Shown here: piece after piece, positions 52,247 to 61,319 of the stretch
Position numbering within the stretch: the stretch's first letter is position 1
Layout: the number at the start of each line of letters is the position of its first letter
Source: DASRJG01 sp964647625
GTDB taxonomy: Bacteria; Acidobacteriota; Polarisedimenticolia; Polarisedimenticolales; DASRJG01
Direction: 5' to 3'
DNA length: 64,000 nt
Assembly: GCA_964647625.1 (NCBI GenBank)
Contig: CAZYHZ010000002.1
Span: 1-64,000, forward strand
The notes under the pieces: model-generated
Database searches by the model: none
Seen by the model: only the letters and a program-made list of their open reading frames with translations
What the model was told of the DNA's origin: nothing
Position numbers and translations under genes: made by a program

Positions 52247-54106
52247 ATGGCTGTCTCGCATCGTTGCGGATTGATCGCTCTCTGCCTTTGCGTGCTCGCG
52301 CCGCTTCTGGCCCAATCGCCCGCCGAAAGACCGGTGGAAAAGGGCCTCGAGGAGCACGCGCAGGTCACGCTCGTCCAGGTGGACGCCGTCGTCGTGGACA
52401 AGGACGGCCGGACCGCGCCAGGGCTGACGAAGGACGACTTCACGATGAAGATCGCGGGACGGACGGTGCCCGTTCGCTACCTCGACGTGACGTGCCCGGC
52501 GGGAGCCGCGGCCGATCCGGCTCCGGTTCCGAACGCCCCGAAGGCGGCTCCGGCCCCGATCGCGCCCGGCGTTTCGCGACGCGTCGTTCTCGTGTTCGAT
52601 TACTCGCTGCTTTCGATCACGATGCGGCCCCGCGTGCTCGATGACGCCCAATGGATGCTTCAGGAGTTCAAGACCGACGATGAGGAAGTCATGATCGTCG
52701 CCTTGGCCTCGACAGTGCGTATCGAACAGCGGTTCACGAAGGACGTCTCTCGCCTGAAGGGCGCTCTCGAGCGAATGAAGCACGACGTCACGCTCTGGGC
52801 GCGAGAGTTCCCGCTCGGCGTCACCCGCCAGAGCTGGTTCGAGAACATCTCGACGCTCATGGACGTCCTCGGCGGCTACGACGGGGCGAAGGGTGTCGTG
52901 TTCTTCTCCGAGGCCGGCACCGTCGACGCGGCGATGCGCGATGCCTACTACGACGACGTGGCGGCCCACGCGGCGGCCGCACGCGCTTCGATCTACCCGG
53001 CGAAGCCCGATCTCCTCTCCAGTGCAGGATCGAGCCCCACGCTGACGCGCCTGGCCAACCAGACCGGCGGCCGCATGCCGTTCTTCGCGAACGACCTGTC
53101 GATCGCTTACCGCCGCGCGCAGCGCGATCTCTCGTGCCGGTACACCCTCTCGGCCCAGGTCGATCCCGCCGAAGTGCGCAACCCCAAGCCGATCTCGGTC
53201 TACGTCAAAGCGCCCGGCCTGACGATTCGGGCCCCCGAGCGGGTCCAGGTCCTGACGGACGCGGCGCGGCAGCTCGCTCGCGCCCGTGCCGCCTACGTCG
53301 ATCCCGGGCCGTACGAGCGTCCGCTCGTTCGAGCCTTCGCGTTCCCGTCCGTTCCGTCGGGCGCGAAGAAGTGGAACACGCTCCTGGCCGTGAGCTTCCC
53401 CGCGGCCGTGGGCACCGAGGGCCGGGACGTCGACGTCAACGCCGTCGTGCGTCAGAACAACCAGCGCGTCGACGACACCGGGCGCCGGATTCACGTCGAC
53501 CCGTCGACCCCGGGCGCGCCTTCGCGCTCCGTCACGATTCTCGGCGACACCGCACTCAAGGGCGGCGCGTACGACCTGACGGTCTTGCTGTCGGACCCCG
53601 CGGCGGGAGAGATCGTCACGGCGCGGGTGCCGTTCGTGGTTCCCGAGGTCCCCGAGGATCTGCTCATGCTTCGAGGGCCGGTGATGGGCCGCACGGTCCC
53701 GGGAGGCTTGTATCTACGCGCCGAGAAGAAGGTCGCCTCCGAGGACACCCGCTTGGGCAAGCTGCTCGGGCCGTCGAGCGGGTTCGAGCCGCTGTTCGTC
53801 GAGGAGATCGAATCCAAGGACGCCGTGATTTTCTACTGGAGCGCCTGCGTGCTGGGCGACAATCCGATTCCCGAAGGCGCCGAGGTGAAGCGGGCGTTCT
53901 CCGATGAGCACGGCGCTTCGGTCCGCGACTATCCTGCGGTTCCGCTCGTTCTCACGCCGCGCGGGAAACGAGTCGCCTGCCTCGAAAAACTCGAGGATCT
54001 GCCCTCCGGCGCTCTCGCGGCGGGGAGCTACACGCTCGACGTGAAGATATTGTCGCGGAGCGGCGAGACGATCGCGCACGGCACCGAGCCCCTGACCGTG
54101 CGGTAA
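52247..54106 (+). CDS. VWFA-related domain protein (acidobacterial type)
   Basis: A 619-residue exported protein. Signal peptide (LIALCLCVLAPLLAQS) is followed by VTLVQVDAVVVDKDGRTAPG and LTKDDFTMKIAGR, the N-terminal hallmark of the VWFA-related Acidobacterial family (TIGR03436), then a von Willebrand A-like domain with RVVLVFDYSLLSITMRPRVL as the metal site region. Such proteins are expanded in Acidobacteriota, and this is the main taxonomic clue of the window. GGAG precedes ATG 52247. The partners it binds are unknown. Confidence 0.9.
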   Translation: MAVSHRCGLIALCLCVLAPLLAQSPAERPVEKGLEEHAQVTLVQVDAVVVDKDGRTAPGLTKDDFTMKIAGRTVPVRYLDVTCPAGAAADPAPVPNAPKAAPAPIAPGVSRRVVLVFDYSLLSITMRPRVLDDAQWMLQEFKTDDEEVMIVALASTVRIEQRFTKDVSRLKGALERMKHDVTLWAREFPLGVTRQSWFENISTLMDVLGGYDGAKGVVFFSEAGTVDAAMRDAYYDDVAAHAAAARASIYPAKPDLLSSAGSSPTLTRLANQTGGRMPFFANDLSIAYRRAQRDLSCRYTLSAQVDPAEVRNPKPISVYVKAPGLTIRAPERVQVLTDAARQLARARAAYVDPGPYERPLVRAFAFPSVPSGAKKWNTLLAVSFPAAVGTEGRDVDVNAVVRQNNQRVDDTGRRIHVDPSTPGAPSRSVTILGDTALKGGAYDLTVLLSDPAAGEIVTARVPFVVPEVPEDLLMLRGPVMGRTVPGGLYLRAEKKVASEDTRLGKLLGPSSGFEPLFVEEIESKDAVIFYWSACVLGDNPIPEGAEVKRAFSDEHGASVRDYPAVPLVLTPRGKRVACLEKLEDLPSGALAAGSYTLDVKILSRSGETIAHGTEPLTVR

Positions 54107-54164
54107 CCGCCGGTTACGTTCCTGGGGTTGCCGGGCGCATCCCGGCGCCTTACGTTCCGGACGG

Positions 54165-54710
54165 ATGCGATGGCCTGCCGTGTTCGTCGCGCTCGCGCTC
54201 TGCTGGACGCAGCTTCCCCCGGCGCTCGCAAACTGTCAGCTCGGCGGAACCGCGTGCGGGGATCCCGTCGCCATCGATTGCAATGGCGGGGCCGTGTGTT
54301 TCCCGCCTTGGAAAGCGTGCTCGGGGTGCACCTGCACGACGACGACCACCGGAAAGACGTGTCTGGCGAGCTCCGCCCAACCCGGAATCGTCTCGTCGTT
54401 GTTCGTCGCGAAAGCTCCGGCGCCTGCCGGCGCCTTGAACCTCTCATGGGGCGCAAGCTGCAACGTCTCGGCTCCCGACTACGCGATTTACGAAGGGGCC
54501 GTCGGGACGTGGTATTCGCACGAATCGCTCTCGTGCACCTCCGGCGGGAGCCTGACGTCCACCGTGACGCCTTCGGGCGGATCGCACTACTACCTGATCG
54601 CGCCGATCTCGGGATCGTTCACGGGCAGCCTGGGGACGAGCTCGGCCGGAATCGAGCGGCCGGACGCCGGCGCGCCGTGCACGGACAATCGCGCGTTGGT
54701 GTGTCCGTGA
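54165..54710 (+). CDS. exported Cys-rich protein with shared C-terminal module
   Basis: A 181-residue protein with signal peptide (VFVALALCWTQLPPALA), a Cys-rich stretch (residues 24-66, CQLGGTACGD, CFPPWKACSGCTC) and a C-terminal module (about 91-181) with LSWGASCN, DYAIYEGAVGTWYSHESLSC and GSHYYLIAP. The same module ends the protein at 58949-60106. It is probably a secreted surface-associated domain of FN3-like build; function unknown. Confidence 0.75.
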   Translation: MRWPAVFVALALCWTQLPPALANCQLGGTACGDPVAIDCNGGAVCFPPWKACSGCTCTTTTTGKTCLASSAQPGIVSSLFVAKAPAPAGALNLSWGASCNVSAPDYAIYEGAVGTWYSHESLSCTSGGSLTSTVTPSGGSHYYLIAPISGSFTGSLGTSSAGIERPDAGAPCTDNRALVCP

Positions 54711-54746
54711 GCCGCCTCCCCGCTTTCCGGAGCGGGGAAGCGGCTC
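54709..54746. terminator. strong hairpin between convergent genes
   Basis: GAGCCGC plus CCCCGCT pairs with AGCGGGG plus GCGGCTC across a six-base loop, with one 2x2 internal mismatch. It fills the 52-base gap between two convergent genes and could end transcription from both sides, though it has no T-run. Confidence 0.65.
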
Positions 54747-54762
54747 CATGTTCGACGAACGC

Positions 54763-55518
54763 CTATTTACAGACCTTCGCGCCCGGCTTTCCCTTGCAGC
54801 TGTTCGAGCAGCAGTCGCTGTTCGAGCTGCAGGTGACTCCCGCGGCGCTGCAGCCTCCCCCGCCCCCCTCGACGAGCGTGCAGTTGTAGAGCGCGTTGCG
54901 CCCGCTGATGTCGTCGCTGGTTTCCGTCTTGTCGGAGCAGTACGCCACGGACGCGTACATCAGGGCCGAGCTGACGTTCGAGTGCGCGAGCCCGATGACG
55001 TGCCCCGTCTCGTGGGCGACGACCGAGTCGAGATAGATCTCGTTGCTGCAGCTCCCCTGCGCCGGAGTCGTGTAGTCGTAGCTCAAGTTGAACGCGACGT
55101 CGGCGTCCGTGATCCGGTCGACGGTCAAGCCTCCGCAGGTGCCGGTCTCGGTCGTCGAGTAGTAGCCGGTGAGCGTCGCGGCGAGGCAGGTGCCGGTGCA
55201 GATGTGAAGCGGATCGGCAAAGATGATGTCGCTGACGCCGTCCCCCTGACGGTACGCGACGTTCGCGGACGAGCTGGCGGTGACGTTGACACCGCTGCCG
55301 TTCCAGGACTTGACGGCGTTGATCGCGGCGGTGACGCCGTGATCGGGGTCCCCACCGGTGACCGAGGCGACGCCGCGATTGTCGACGTTGACCTGCCGGG
55401 GCGTATCCGCGTTGAACCACCGGCGGGCCGGCGAGAGAAGCGCGTAGCCGAACGCCATCGTCGTGGCGGTCGCGGCGATCGCGACGGTTGCGATTGCGAA
55501 GCGTAGGCGATTCGTCAT
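54763..55518 (-). CDS. matrixin-family zinc metalloprotease
   Basis: A 251-residue exported protease. A signal peptide (IATVAIAATATTMAFGYALL) is followed by a metzincin domain with the zinc motif VAHETGHVIGLAHS (HExGHxxGxxH) and the Met-turn SALMYA. The C-terminus is a small Cys-rich tail (CSAAGVTCSSNSDCCSNSC) of knottin-like spacing. It likely degrades extracellular protein. The gene just downstream encodes another exported protein and may be its partner. Confidence 0.88.
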   Translation of the reverse strand: MTNRLRFAIATVAIAATATTMAFGYALLSPARRWFNADTPRQVNVDNRGVASVTGGDPDHGVTAAINAVKSWNGSGVNVTASSSANVAYRQGDGVSDIIFADPLHICTGTCLAATLTGYYSTTETGTCGGLTVDRITDADVAFNLSYDYTTPAQGSCSNEIYLDSVVAHETGHVIGLAHSNVSSALMYASVAYCSDKTETSDDISGRNALYNCTLVEGGGGGCSAAGVTCSSNSDCCSNSCKGKPGAKVCK

Positions 55519-55528
55519 GGCATTCCCC

Positions 55529-56026
55529 CTAGTTTCCGGACCGCGCGAGCTGGCGGCTCAGCTCGGACATGGGCATGCCGTCGGCGAGCCCGCCTTCGAG
55601 GACGAGATTGCCGAGCGGATCCTGGTGAACCTTGGACAGCCCCTGCGCGTATCCCGCGACCATCGGGACGCCGTCGTACCACCGTGCGATGAACGCCACG
55701 ACCTGATCGCCGAGCTGGAAGCGCGGTGCCCCCTCCATCTCGGAGGTGAAATTCCCGACCGTTCCCCCCGGGACGCGGACGACCAGCTGATCCTGCGCCG
55801 TGCCGTGTAGGCGTCCCCTCACCTCGAGGGTGACGTAGGTGAAGATCGCGGAGCCTTCGTCGTTCCAGGCGCTGCGCACGCCGACGACCTTGGCGTGCAC
55901 CACCGACTCGGACATCCGCTTCAACGTCGGAATGTCGACTTTCAGGAATGTCGACGCCCCCGCGAGCGTCACGCCCGCAAGGAGCGCCGCCGCGAGCACG
56001 AACGCTGTCCTTCCTCTCGTCATCAT
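55529..56026 (-). CDS. hypothetical exported protein next to the metalloprotease
   Basis: A 165-residue protein with a signal peptide (FVLAAALLAGVTLAGAST) and a beta-rich body (VHAKVVGVRSAWNDEGSAIF, then YVTLEVRGRLHG and VRVPGGTVGNFTSEMEGAPR). It reads 10 bases upstream of the metalloprotease gene in the same direction, a pairing I recall from related phyla. AGGGGGG precedes the double ATG at 56026. No function is known. Confidence 0.78.
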   Translation of the reverse strand: MMTRGRTAFVLAAALLAGVTLAGASTFLKVDIPTLKRMSESVVHAKVVGVRSAWNDEGSAIFTYVTLEVRGRLHGTAQDQLVVRVPGGTVGNFTSEMEGAPRFQLGDQVVAFIARWYDGVPMVAGYAQGLSKVHQDPLGNLVLEGGLADGMPMSELSRQLARSGN

Positions 56027-56103
56027 GGACCCCCCTGTGGCGGCACCTCGTCCGCCGGAGAACTCCTCGAACGCTCGGCGTATACCCGCGGACGCGCGGA
56101 TGG

Positions 56104-57528
56104 TCAAGGGGAGAACACGACCTCGATCTTTCCGTCGTCGCCGTCGGCGTCGGAATAGCGGACCATCGCCGTCTCGCGGCCATCCCCGAGCTTCGTGTGG
56201 GTGGCCGCCGCGCGGGCGTACACCAGAAACTCGAGCGCTTGCGGAAATTTCTCGTAGTTGGCGACGTTCGTCCTGACGCCGGCTCCCCCGCGCTCGACGA
56301 TCTGCCGTGCAACGTCCATCTGATTGCCGAGCGTGGCGCCATAGCGCCAGCTCCGATCGCCATGATGCCGGTGGATGTGGATCGCGAGCAGCAGCGTCAT
56401 GACGGCCGTCGCGAGCACGTGCACCGCCAGCGCGGCCCGTGCCCAGCCGCGCTCGCGAGCCCTGTCGAAGGCCCACCACACGAGGTAGAAGTAGCCGATG
56501 CAGGTCGCGTTGAAGTAGTGCCACTGCGGATCGAGCCGCAGTCCGAAGAGGAGCGCGAGCTGCCCGATCACGATGCCCGCCGATATCACCGCGATCCGAT
56601 CCCGAACGGGCCACGCGTCGAGCGGCGCCGCTCGACGGACGCTCTGCCGGGCCAGCATGGCGATCGCCGAGGCGCCGACCGCAACGACGAGCCAGCCCGA
56701 GCCGGTCCGCAAACCGCCGAGGACGGCGGAATCGCGGTAGAAGGACTCCATGAACGGCTCAAAGCCGTGATGCGACCAATAAAAGAACCCCTTGAGAGGA
56801 GCGAGCCATTCCACCTGCGCGGGATGGGGATGCGCGGCGTTCCCTCGCTCGAACACGATCGCGTAGACAAGCGGCGATGCCGCCGCGAGGCCCGCGATGC
56901 CGCAACCGGCGACCGTAATCCGGTGTTCCACCATCCACGGCCAGCCGAACAGAAGCACGCCGAAGACCGCGGCCGCGATGGGGACGATCGCAATCGGGTG
57001 GATGTTGAAGGCGAGCGCGGACAACACGGTGAGAACCGCGAGGAGCCAAGCCCTCGGGCGCACCATGAATGACGCGGTCACCGCCAGCATCCCGGCCGTG
57101 ATCGGGATGAGGTAGACGTTGTCCCACAGCAGGCGTTGGTAGAACGCGAGAAACGGCGAGACCGGAGCCAGAAGCAGCGGCCAAGGCGAGAGCCTCGTCG
57201 ACCTACACAGACGCCACAGCGAAAGCGCCAGCGCCGCGGACACGAGGAGGATCTTGATCGCCGCCAGATGGGCGGCATCCAGCGTGACGTGGAGGAGCAG
57301 TTGATAGATCCAGACCGGAACCGGCGAGTACGTCACCCCGAAACTGCCCGGTAACCCGGCCGTCGCCAGGTGGCCGCCTTGATTCGAAACGAGCGCGATC
57401 GCGAGGAACGCCGGCTCATCGGAGATGAACGGGATGTCGCGAACGTAGCAGGCCTGCGCGAGAAGAGCCGCGGTCATCAACAGCAGAGGCCCTCGCGCGG
57501 GTCGGTCCTGCGTCGTCGGATCCGTCAT
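56104..57528 (-). CDS. membrane glycosyltransferase-like protein (GT39/GT-C type)
   Basis: A 474-residue protein with about 10 TM helices. The first periplasmic loop contains RDIPFISDEPAFLA, where the DE pair fits the catalytic acid position of GT-C enzymes using polyprenyl-linked sugars. The C-terminal soluble part ends in a short beta segment. ATG 57528 is chosen over the codon at 57624 because the extra residues are basic with no TM match. Sugar and acceptor are unknown. Confidence 0.75.
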   Translation of the reverse strand: MTDPTTQDRPARGPLLLMTAALLAQACYVRDIPFISDEPAFLAIALVSNQGGHLATAGLPGSFGVTYSPVPVWIYQLLLHVTLDAAHLAAIKILLVSAALALSLWRLCRSTRLSPWPLLLAPVSPFLAFYQRLLWDNVYLIPITAGMLAVTASFMVRPRAWLLAVLTVLSALAFNIHPIAIVPIAAAVFGVLLFGWPWMVEHRITVAGCGIAGLAAASPLVYAIVFERGNAAHPHPAQVEWLAPLKGFFYWSHHGFEPFMESFYRDSAVLGGLRTGSGWLVVAVGASAIAMLARQSVRRAAPLDAWPVRDRIAVISAGIVIGQLALLFGLRLDPQWHYFNATCIGYFYLVWWAFDRARERGWARAALAVHVLATAVMTLLLAIHIHRHHGDRSWRYGATLGNQMDVARQIVERGGAGVRTNVANYEKFPQALEFLVYARAAATHTKLGDGRETAMVRYSDADGDDGKIEVVFSP

Positions 57529-57784
57529 CGGTCGCCATCCTAGGGCTGAAACGCGATGGCGCCTCCTCGATGTAGCGAAGAATTTGATCCTTCGCGAGTG
57601 TCCTCGTTTGCCGCGATCCGACACCGATAACTTTCGTTGGCAAGTGCGAGTGCGCGGTCGTATTGATCACTCCGAGACAGGTCCACAGGGGACCTAAACC
57701 AAAGTCGACTGTGGGGGGTCGCTGGCGGCGTCATCGCCGGCGTGCCGCGCGAGGATGCCGCTTGCGCTCCCGAAGGAGGAGCTC

Positions 57785-58915
57785 ATGCTGCGCAGCTTCG
57801 CCCGTGTGCTGGTCGCTTTCGCACTCACCATCCCCCTGCTCGGTCCGGCCGTGCTCGCCGCCGAAGGCCGGACACCCGTGTTCGCGCCGGGTACGACGCT
57901 CGGTACCGACGGAAAATACATCGTCACGCGAAATCTCTCGGGGGGCGCGGGGTCGGTGATCTCGATCACCGGCCCGAACGTCGATCTGGACCTCAACGGA
58001 TTCCTGCTCACCGGTGCCGGCGCGCCGGTGATCTCGGTCGCCGCGGGAGTCGATCACGTCCACATTCACAACGGAGTCTTGACGGGCGGCACCATCGGCA
58101 TCGACGTTTCCGGCGGCGTGCGAAAGGTCGACATCGAGGACGTCAAGATTCACAACCCAACGGCCGCGCAGGGCATCCACCTAGGCGACGTCGAGGGTGC
58201 GGTGCTCCGCCACAACGAGATCACCGACACGCCGTCCGAAGGGATCGCGTGGGACGGACCGGGGGCCACGAAACACGGCACCATCGAGGGCAACCTCCTG
58301 CGTAGAACGTCGGCCGGGATCGTGGTCGCCAACAACTGCTCCAGCGTGGCGATCTTGAACAACAGGCTCGAGGAGCCCGGAACCGGCGCGGGCGGCGCAT
58401 TCCCCGGCGACGGCATCGTGCTCGCGTCGTGCGCGGCATCGCTCGTCTCCGAGAACACCGTCGAGCGGTGCAAGACGGACGGGATCTTGCTGCGGACGTC
58501 CAAGGGCAACAAAGTGTTCGACAACGTCGTGACGACGTGCGGCGGAAACGGCATCCACGTCGACCCGGGAAGCACGGATTCGCTGATCCTGAACAACGTC
58601 GCGACGGGAAACGGCACCGCGGGACTTCCGAGCGGCGGCGACGGCCTGCTGGTCGAGGGGACGCAGAATCTCATTCAGAACAACCTCCTCGACACGAACT
58701 CGGGCTTCGGCCTCCACTTCTGCGTTCCGGCTCTGTCGTGCGGCAACACCTTCGGCCGGAACATGGCTCGCGGGAACACGGGCGCCGTTCCCGGGCCCTG
58801 CGGGGCCTGCGCGGCGCTGTTTCCTCCCAACTCCTGCAACATCGGCGGCTGCCCGGCGGCGAGTCCGAACAGCACTTTCGGCGACAACCTGATTCCCGGA
58901 CCTCCGGTCTTCTGA
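57785..58915 (+). CDS. exported right-handed beta-helix repeat protein
   Basis: A 376-residue protein with signal peptide (VLVAFALTIPLLGPAVLAAE) and successive parallel beta-helix rungs (about 45-330), each about 22 residues with the pattern N-x-I, S-x-G-I, e.g. VLRHNEITDTPSEGIAWDG and NKVFDNVVTTCGGNGIHVD. The fold is that of pectate-lyase-like carbohydrate-active or adhesin proteins; the catalytic residues of a lyase are not evident. AAGGAGG precedes ATG 57785. The 256-base upstream gap holds the inverted repeat AGGTCC/GGACCT near 57676-57692 and no gene. Confidence 0.85.
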   Translation: MLRSFARVLVAFALTIPLLGPAVLAAEGRTPVFAPGTTLGTDGKYIVTRNLSGGAGSVISITGPNVDLDLNGFLLTGAGAPVISVAAGVDHVHIHNGVLTGGTIGIDVSGGVRKVDIEDVKIHNPTAAQGIHLGDVEGAVLRHNEITDTPSEGIAWDGPGATKHGTIEGNLLRRTSAGIVVANNCSSVAILNNRLEEPGTGAGGAFPGDGIVLASCAASLVSENTVERCKTDGILLRTSKGNKVFDNVVTTCGGNGIHVDPGSTDSLILNNVATGNGTAGLPSGGDGLLVEGTQNLIQNNLLDTNSGFGLHFCVPALSCGNTFGRNMARGNTGAVPGPCGACAALFPPNSCNIGGCPAASPNSTFGDNLIPGPPVF

Positions 58916-58948
58916 GCGAGCGGGCCCCTCCCGCACAGGTGAGAAGCC

Positions 58949-60106
58949 ATGAAACGACTATTGCTGAGCGGTGTCGTTCTCGGTCTCGCCGGATCGCTCG
59001 CGCACGCGGCGACGCCCGTCCTGATCTCTTCGGACGTGCCGACAACGGAGACCGCGACGTTCACGACACTTCGAGAGTTCCAGATCTTCCAGTACACCGT
59101 ACCGGCCGCGTACACGCTCGCCCTCACGATTCCGGGAAACCCCAAGCTCGACGCCATTCACAAGCTGGACAAGCCGAAGAACTGGCTGTTTTCCGTCGAG
59201 GCCGCGAACAATCTCGGCGGGGCGTTGGGCGGAGCGGACGCGGATCCCCGCGACGTCATCCGCGTCGACGTCGCGACGAGCGTGTACAGTTTCTTCTTCT
59301 GCGGCGGCTCCGTCGGCGTGCCCGCGGGCGTCAACCTCGACGCCGTGTATCTCGACGGAGGCGACACCGGGGCGTTGATCGTCAGTTTCGACGTGCCGGT
59401 GACCTTGGGTCCGTTCACGTTCGATCCCGCCGATCTGATCCGCTTCAACCGCACCGGCCCCGGCTGTGGGGGCTGGACGCTCGCCGCGGCAAATCCGGAC
59501 TTCGACGCATCAGCGGCGGGGACCGGGATCCCGACGTCGGTCAACATGCTCGACGCGGCGAAGATCGGGAACCTACGAATCTTCTCGCTCGATGTTCCGG
59601 CCGATCTCGGTCCGCCGGGGATCGTGACCTACCTCCCAGGCCAGATCATCTCGTGGAACGGCGCCTCGTACGCGCTCTACGAGCCCCTCGCCGGCTGGCC
59701 GATCAGCAGCACGGTGGACGGCCTCTCGACGGTGGGGAATCCCGGCATCATCCCCGCGACGCTTCTTTTGAACAAGACCGCGAGTCCGCAGCTCGACACG
59801 TCCGACGTGATCCTCTCGTGGAACGCGAGCTGCTCCGAGGGCGCCTCGGATTACGGCATCTACGAAGGAACGATCGGCTCGTGGTACAGCCACACGTCCA
59901 TCGACTGCAACGACGGCGGCGTGCCCCTGACCGAACAGGTGACTCCGGGGGCGGGCTCGCGCTACTACCTGGTCGTCCCTCGCAACGCGCAGACCGAAGG
60001 GTCGTACGGCCTGAGGCAGGACAACCCCATTCCGACTTACACCGAGCGGCCCGTCGGGGCTGCGCAGTGCGTTTCGCTCCAGACGATCACGCCCTGCCCC
60101 CCTTGA
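58949..60106 (+). CDS. exported protein with shared C-terminal module
   Basis: A 385-residue protein with signal peptide (LLLSGVVLGLAGSLAHA). The N-terminal 286 residues look beta-rich (FQIFQYTVPAAYTLALTIPG, then WLFSVEAANNLGGALGGADA) with no recognised family. Residues 287-385 are the module shared with the protein at 54165-54710: LSWNASCSEG, DYGIYEGTIGSWYSHTSIDC and GSRYYLVVP. It lies 33 bases after the beta-helix gene, probably as one transcript. Confidence 0.75.
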   Translation: MKRLLLSGVVLGLAGSLAHAATPVLISSDVPTTETATFTTLREFQIFQYTVPAAYTLALTIPGNPKLDAIHKLDKPKNWLFSVEAANNLGGALGGADADPRDVIRVDVATSVYSFFFCGGSVGVPAGVNLDAVYLDGGDTGALIVSFDVPVTLGPFTFDPADLIRFNRTGPGCGGWTLAAANPDFDASAAGTGIPTSVNMLDAAKIGNLRIFSLDVPADLGPPGIVTYLPGQIISWNGASYALYEPLAGWPISSTVDGLSTVGNPGIIPATLLLNKTASPQLDTSDVILSWNASCSEGASDYGIYEGTIGSWYSHTSIDCNDGGVPLTEQVTPGAGSRYYLVVPRNAQTEGSYGLRQDNPIPTYTERPVGAAQCVSLQTITPCPP

Positions 60107-60115
60107 CCGGCAACA

Positions 60116-60146
60116 GGGGACGGGCGCCCGACCGGGTGTCCGTCCC
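60116..60146. terminator. hairpin between convergent genes
   Basis: GGGACGG (60117-60123) and CCGTCCC (60140-60146) are exact reverse complements with a 16-base loop that has internal pairing. It sits between two convergent genes and is a plausible terminator for either. Confidence 0.45.
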
Positions 60147-60868
60147 TAGCCGAGCCGCGTGCCGACCGAAGCGAGCGCCAGATCGCTCCGCAGCTGATTC
60201 AGGAGCGCATCGAACGCCGCGAGGAACGCCGCCTCGGTGGCGAGGTCGTCGTAGTCGATCGCGCCGATCTCTTCCAGGAAGAAGCGAACGGCATCGACGC
60301 CGTCGGGCCGGATCCAGGCCTCCTCCGATAGCGCGCGCCGCAGCAGCCGTTTGCCCTCGCGGTCGGTCTCGTCGTGATCCCGGAACAGTCGCACCTCCTG
60401 CGATTCGCCCGTGAGGTTGTCGACGAGAATCGTGTGGATGCGGCGCCAGTCGATCACGGCCTGCTCGCGGACCGCGCACGCCCGGCGAAAGACGCGCTGC
60501 ACCGCGTGGACGCGCTCGACGTGCACGGCCTGCCGGCTCGATTGCGCCCAATTGAGGATGTCGATTCCCGTCTTCGCCGCCGCCGCAAGCAAGCCGCCGG
60601 CGAGAACGAGCAAGAACGTGGACTCCGGTTTGCCGGCGCCTTCCCAATCGGCCAATCGCACGAAGCCCCACGCGAGCAACAGCGCCGCCGCAAGGGTCAG
60701 GTAACGCAGTCCGTTGAACCGAAGGCCGGCCATGAAGCGGCGCGGCTTCCTCGCTCGCGCCGGCAGCTCGCGACGTTCCGCGGGAGTCGAGCGCGAAGCC
60801 TGCGTCTCGGCGCTGGTTTCGGTGATCAAAGCAGTCTCGCTCACGGCTCTACCTCCGGTCTCTGTCAT
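60146..60868 (-). CDS. hypothetical membrane protein with two TM helices
   Basis: A 240-residue protein. The basic N-terminal 50 residues precede two TM helices (about 53-70 and 80-103, YLTLAAALLLAWGFVRLADW and TFLLVLAGGLLAAAAK), followed by a cytoplasmic helical domain (about 110-235). No family was recognised. It may be a small signalling or scaffold protein. ATG 60868 is used; GTG in the same frame at 60844 is possible. Confidence 0.65.
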   Translation of the reverse strand: MTETGGRAVSETALITETSAETQASRSTPAERRELPARARKPRRFMAGLRFNGLRYLTLAAALLLAWGFVRLADWEGAGKPESTFLLVLAGGLLAAAAKTGIDILNWAQSSRQAVHVERVHAVQRVFRRACAVREQAVIDWRRIHTILVDNLTGESQEVRLFRDHDETDREGKRLLRRALSEEAWIRPDGVDAVRFFLEEIGAIDYDDLATEAAFLAAFDALLNQLRSDLALASVGTRLG

Positions 60869-61319
60869 GAGGGGAGCGTCCTCGCCAAGTCTGGCGGAGG
60901 GACGCAGCCGTGTCGAGTTGCAAGAGGCGTTCAGGTCGCAGCGCCGGCGAAAACCCTCGATCGAGGGCGGAATTCGATTTGTGACAGCGACCGATCCGTA
61001 CCGCCACTTACGAATCGCGGGGTCTGGGCGCCGAGCAGCCCGCGCGCACTACATCGAGTCGCTGCTCGCCGACTTGCTCCACACGGCGGTATCGCCGAAG
61101 ACGATTCCGAGACCGGCCATCGCCAACGAGAGAATGATCATGTCCATGAGTCGCTCCGATCGACGTCTCCCCGACGCGGGGCACAAACTAGATTCCGCGG
61201 CACGACGAATCCATGACGATTCTCGTCGCGCCGCTACGTCCTCCGCGGGCGATCGCCGACAATCCGTACCACTTCAAGGATGAGGGAAACATCGCGAGCC
61301 CCCCGGCGTAAACAGCCGC
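60869..61319. other. 451-base region with at most one tiny gene
   Basis: Between divergent genes. It contains a perfect 14-bp palindrome CCCTCGATCGAGGG (60954-60967), a possible 32-residue membrane protein gene on the minus strand at 61049-61147, and nothing else that reads as coding. Promoters for both flanking genes should lie here, but no clear -35/-10 pair was found. Confidence 0.5.
61049..61147 (-). CDS. possible 32-residue single-TM protein
   Basis: ATG 61147 with GGAG six bases upstream opens a 32-codon reading frame with a single hydrophobic helix (MIILSLAMAGLGIVFGD) and a short polar tail. It is too short for most gene finders. Small proteins of this kind occur as accessory subunits, but a chance frame cannot be excluded. 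Confidence 0.35.
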   Translation of the reverse strand: MDMIILSLAMAGLGIVFGDTAVWSKSASSDSM

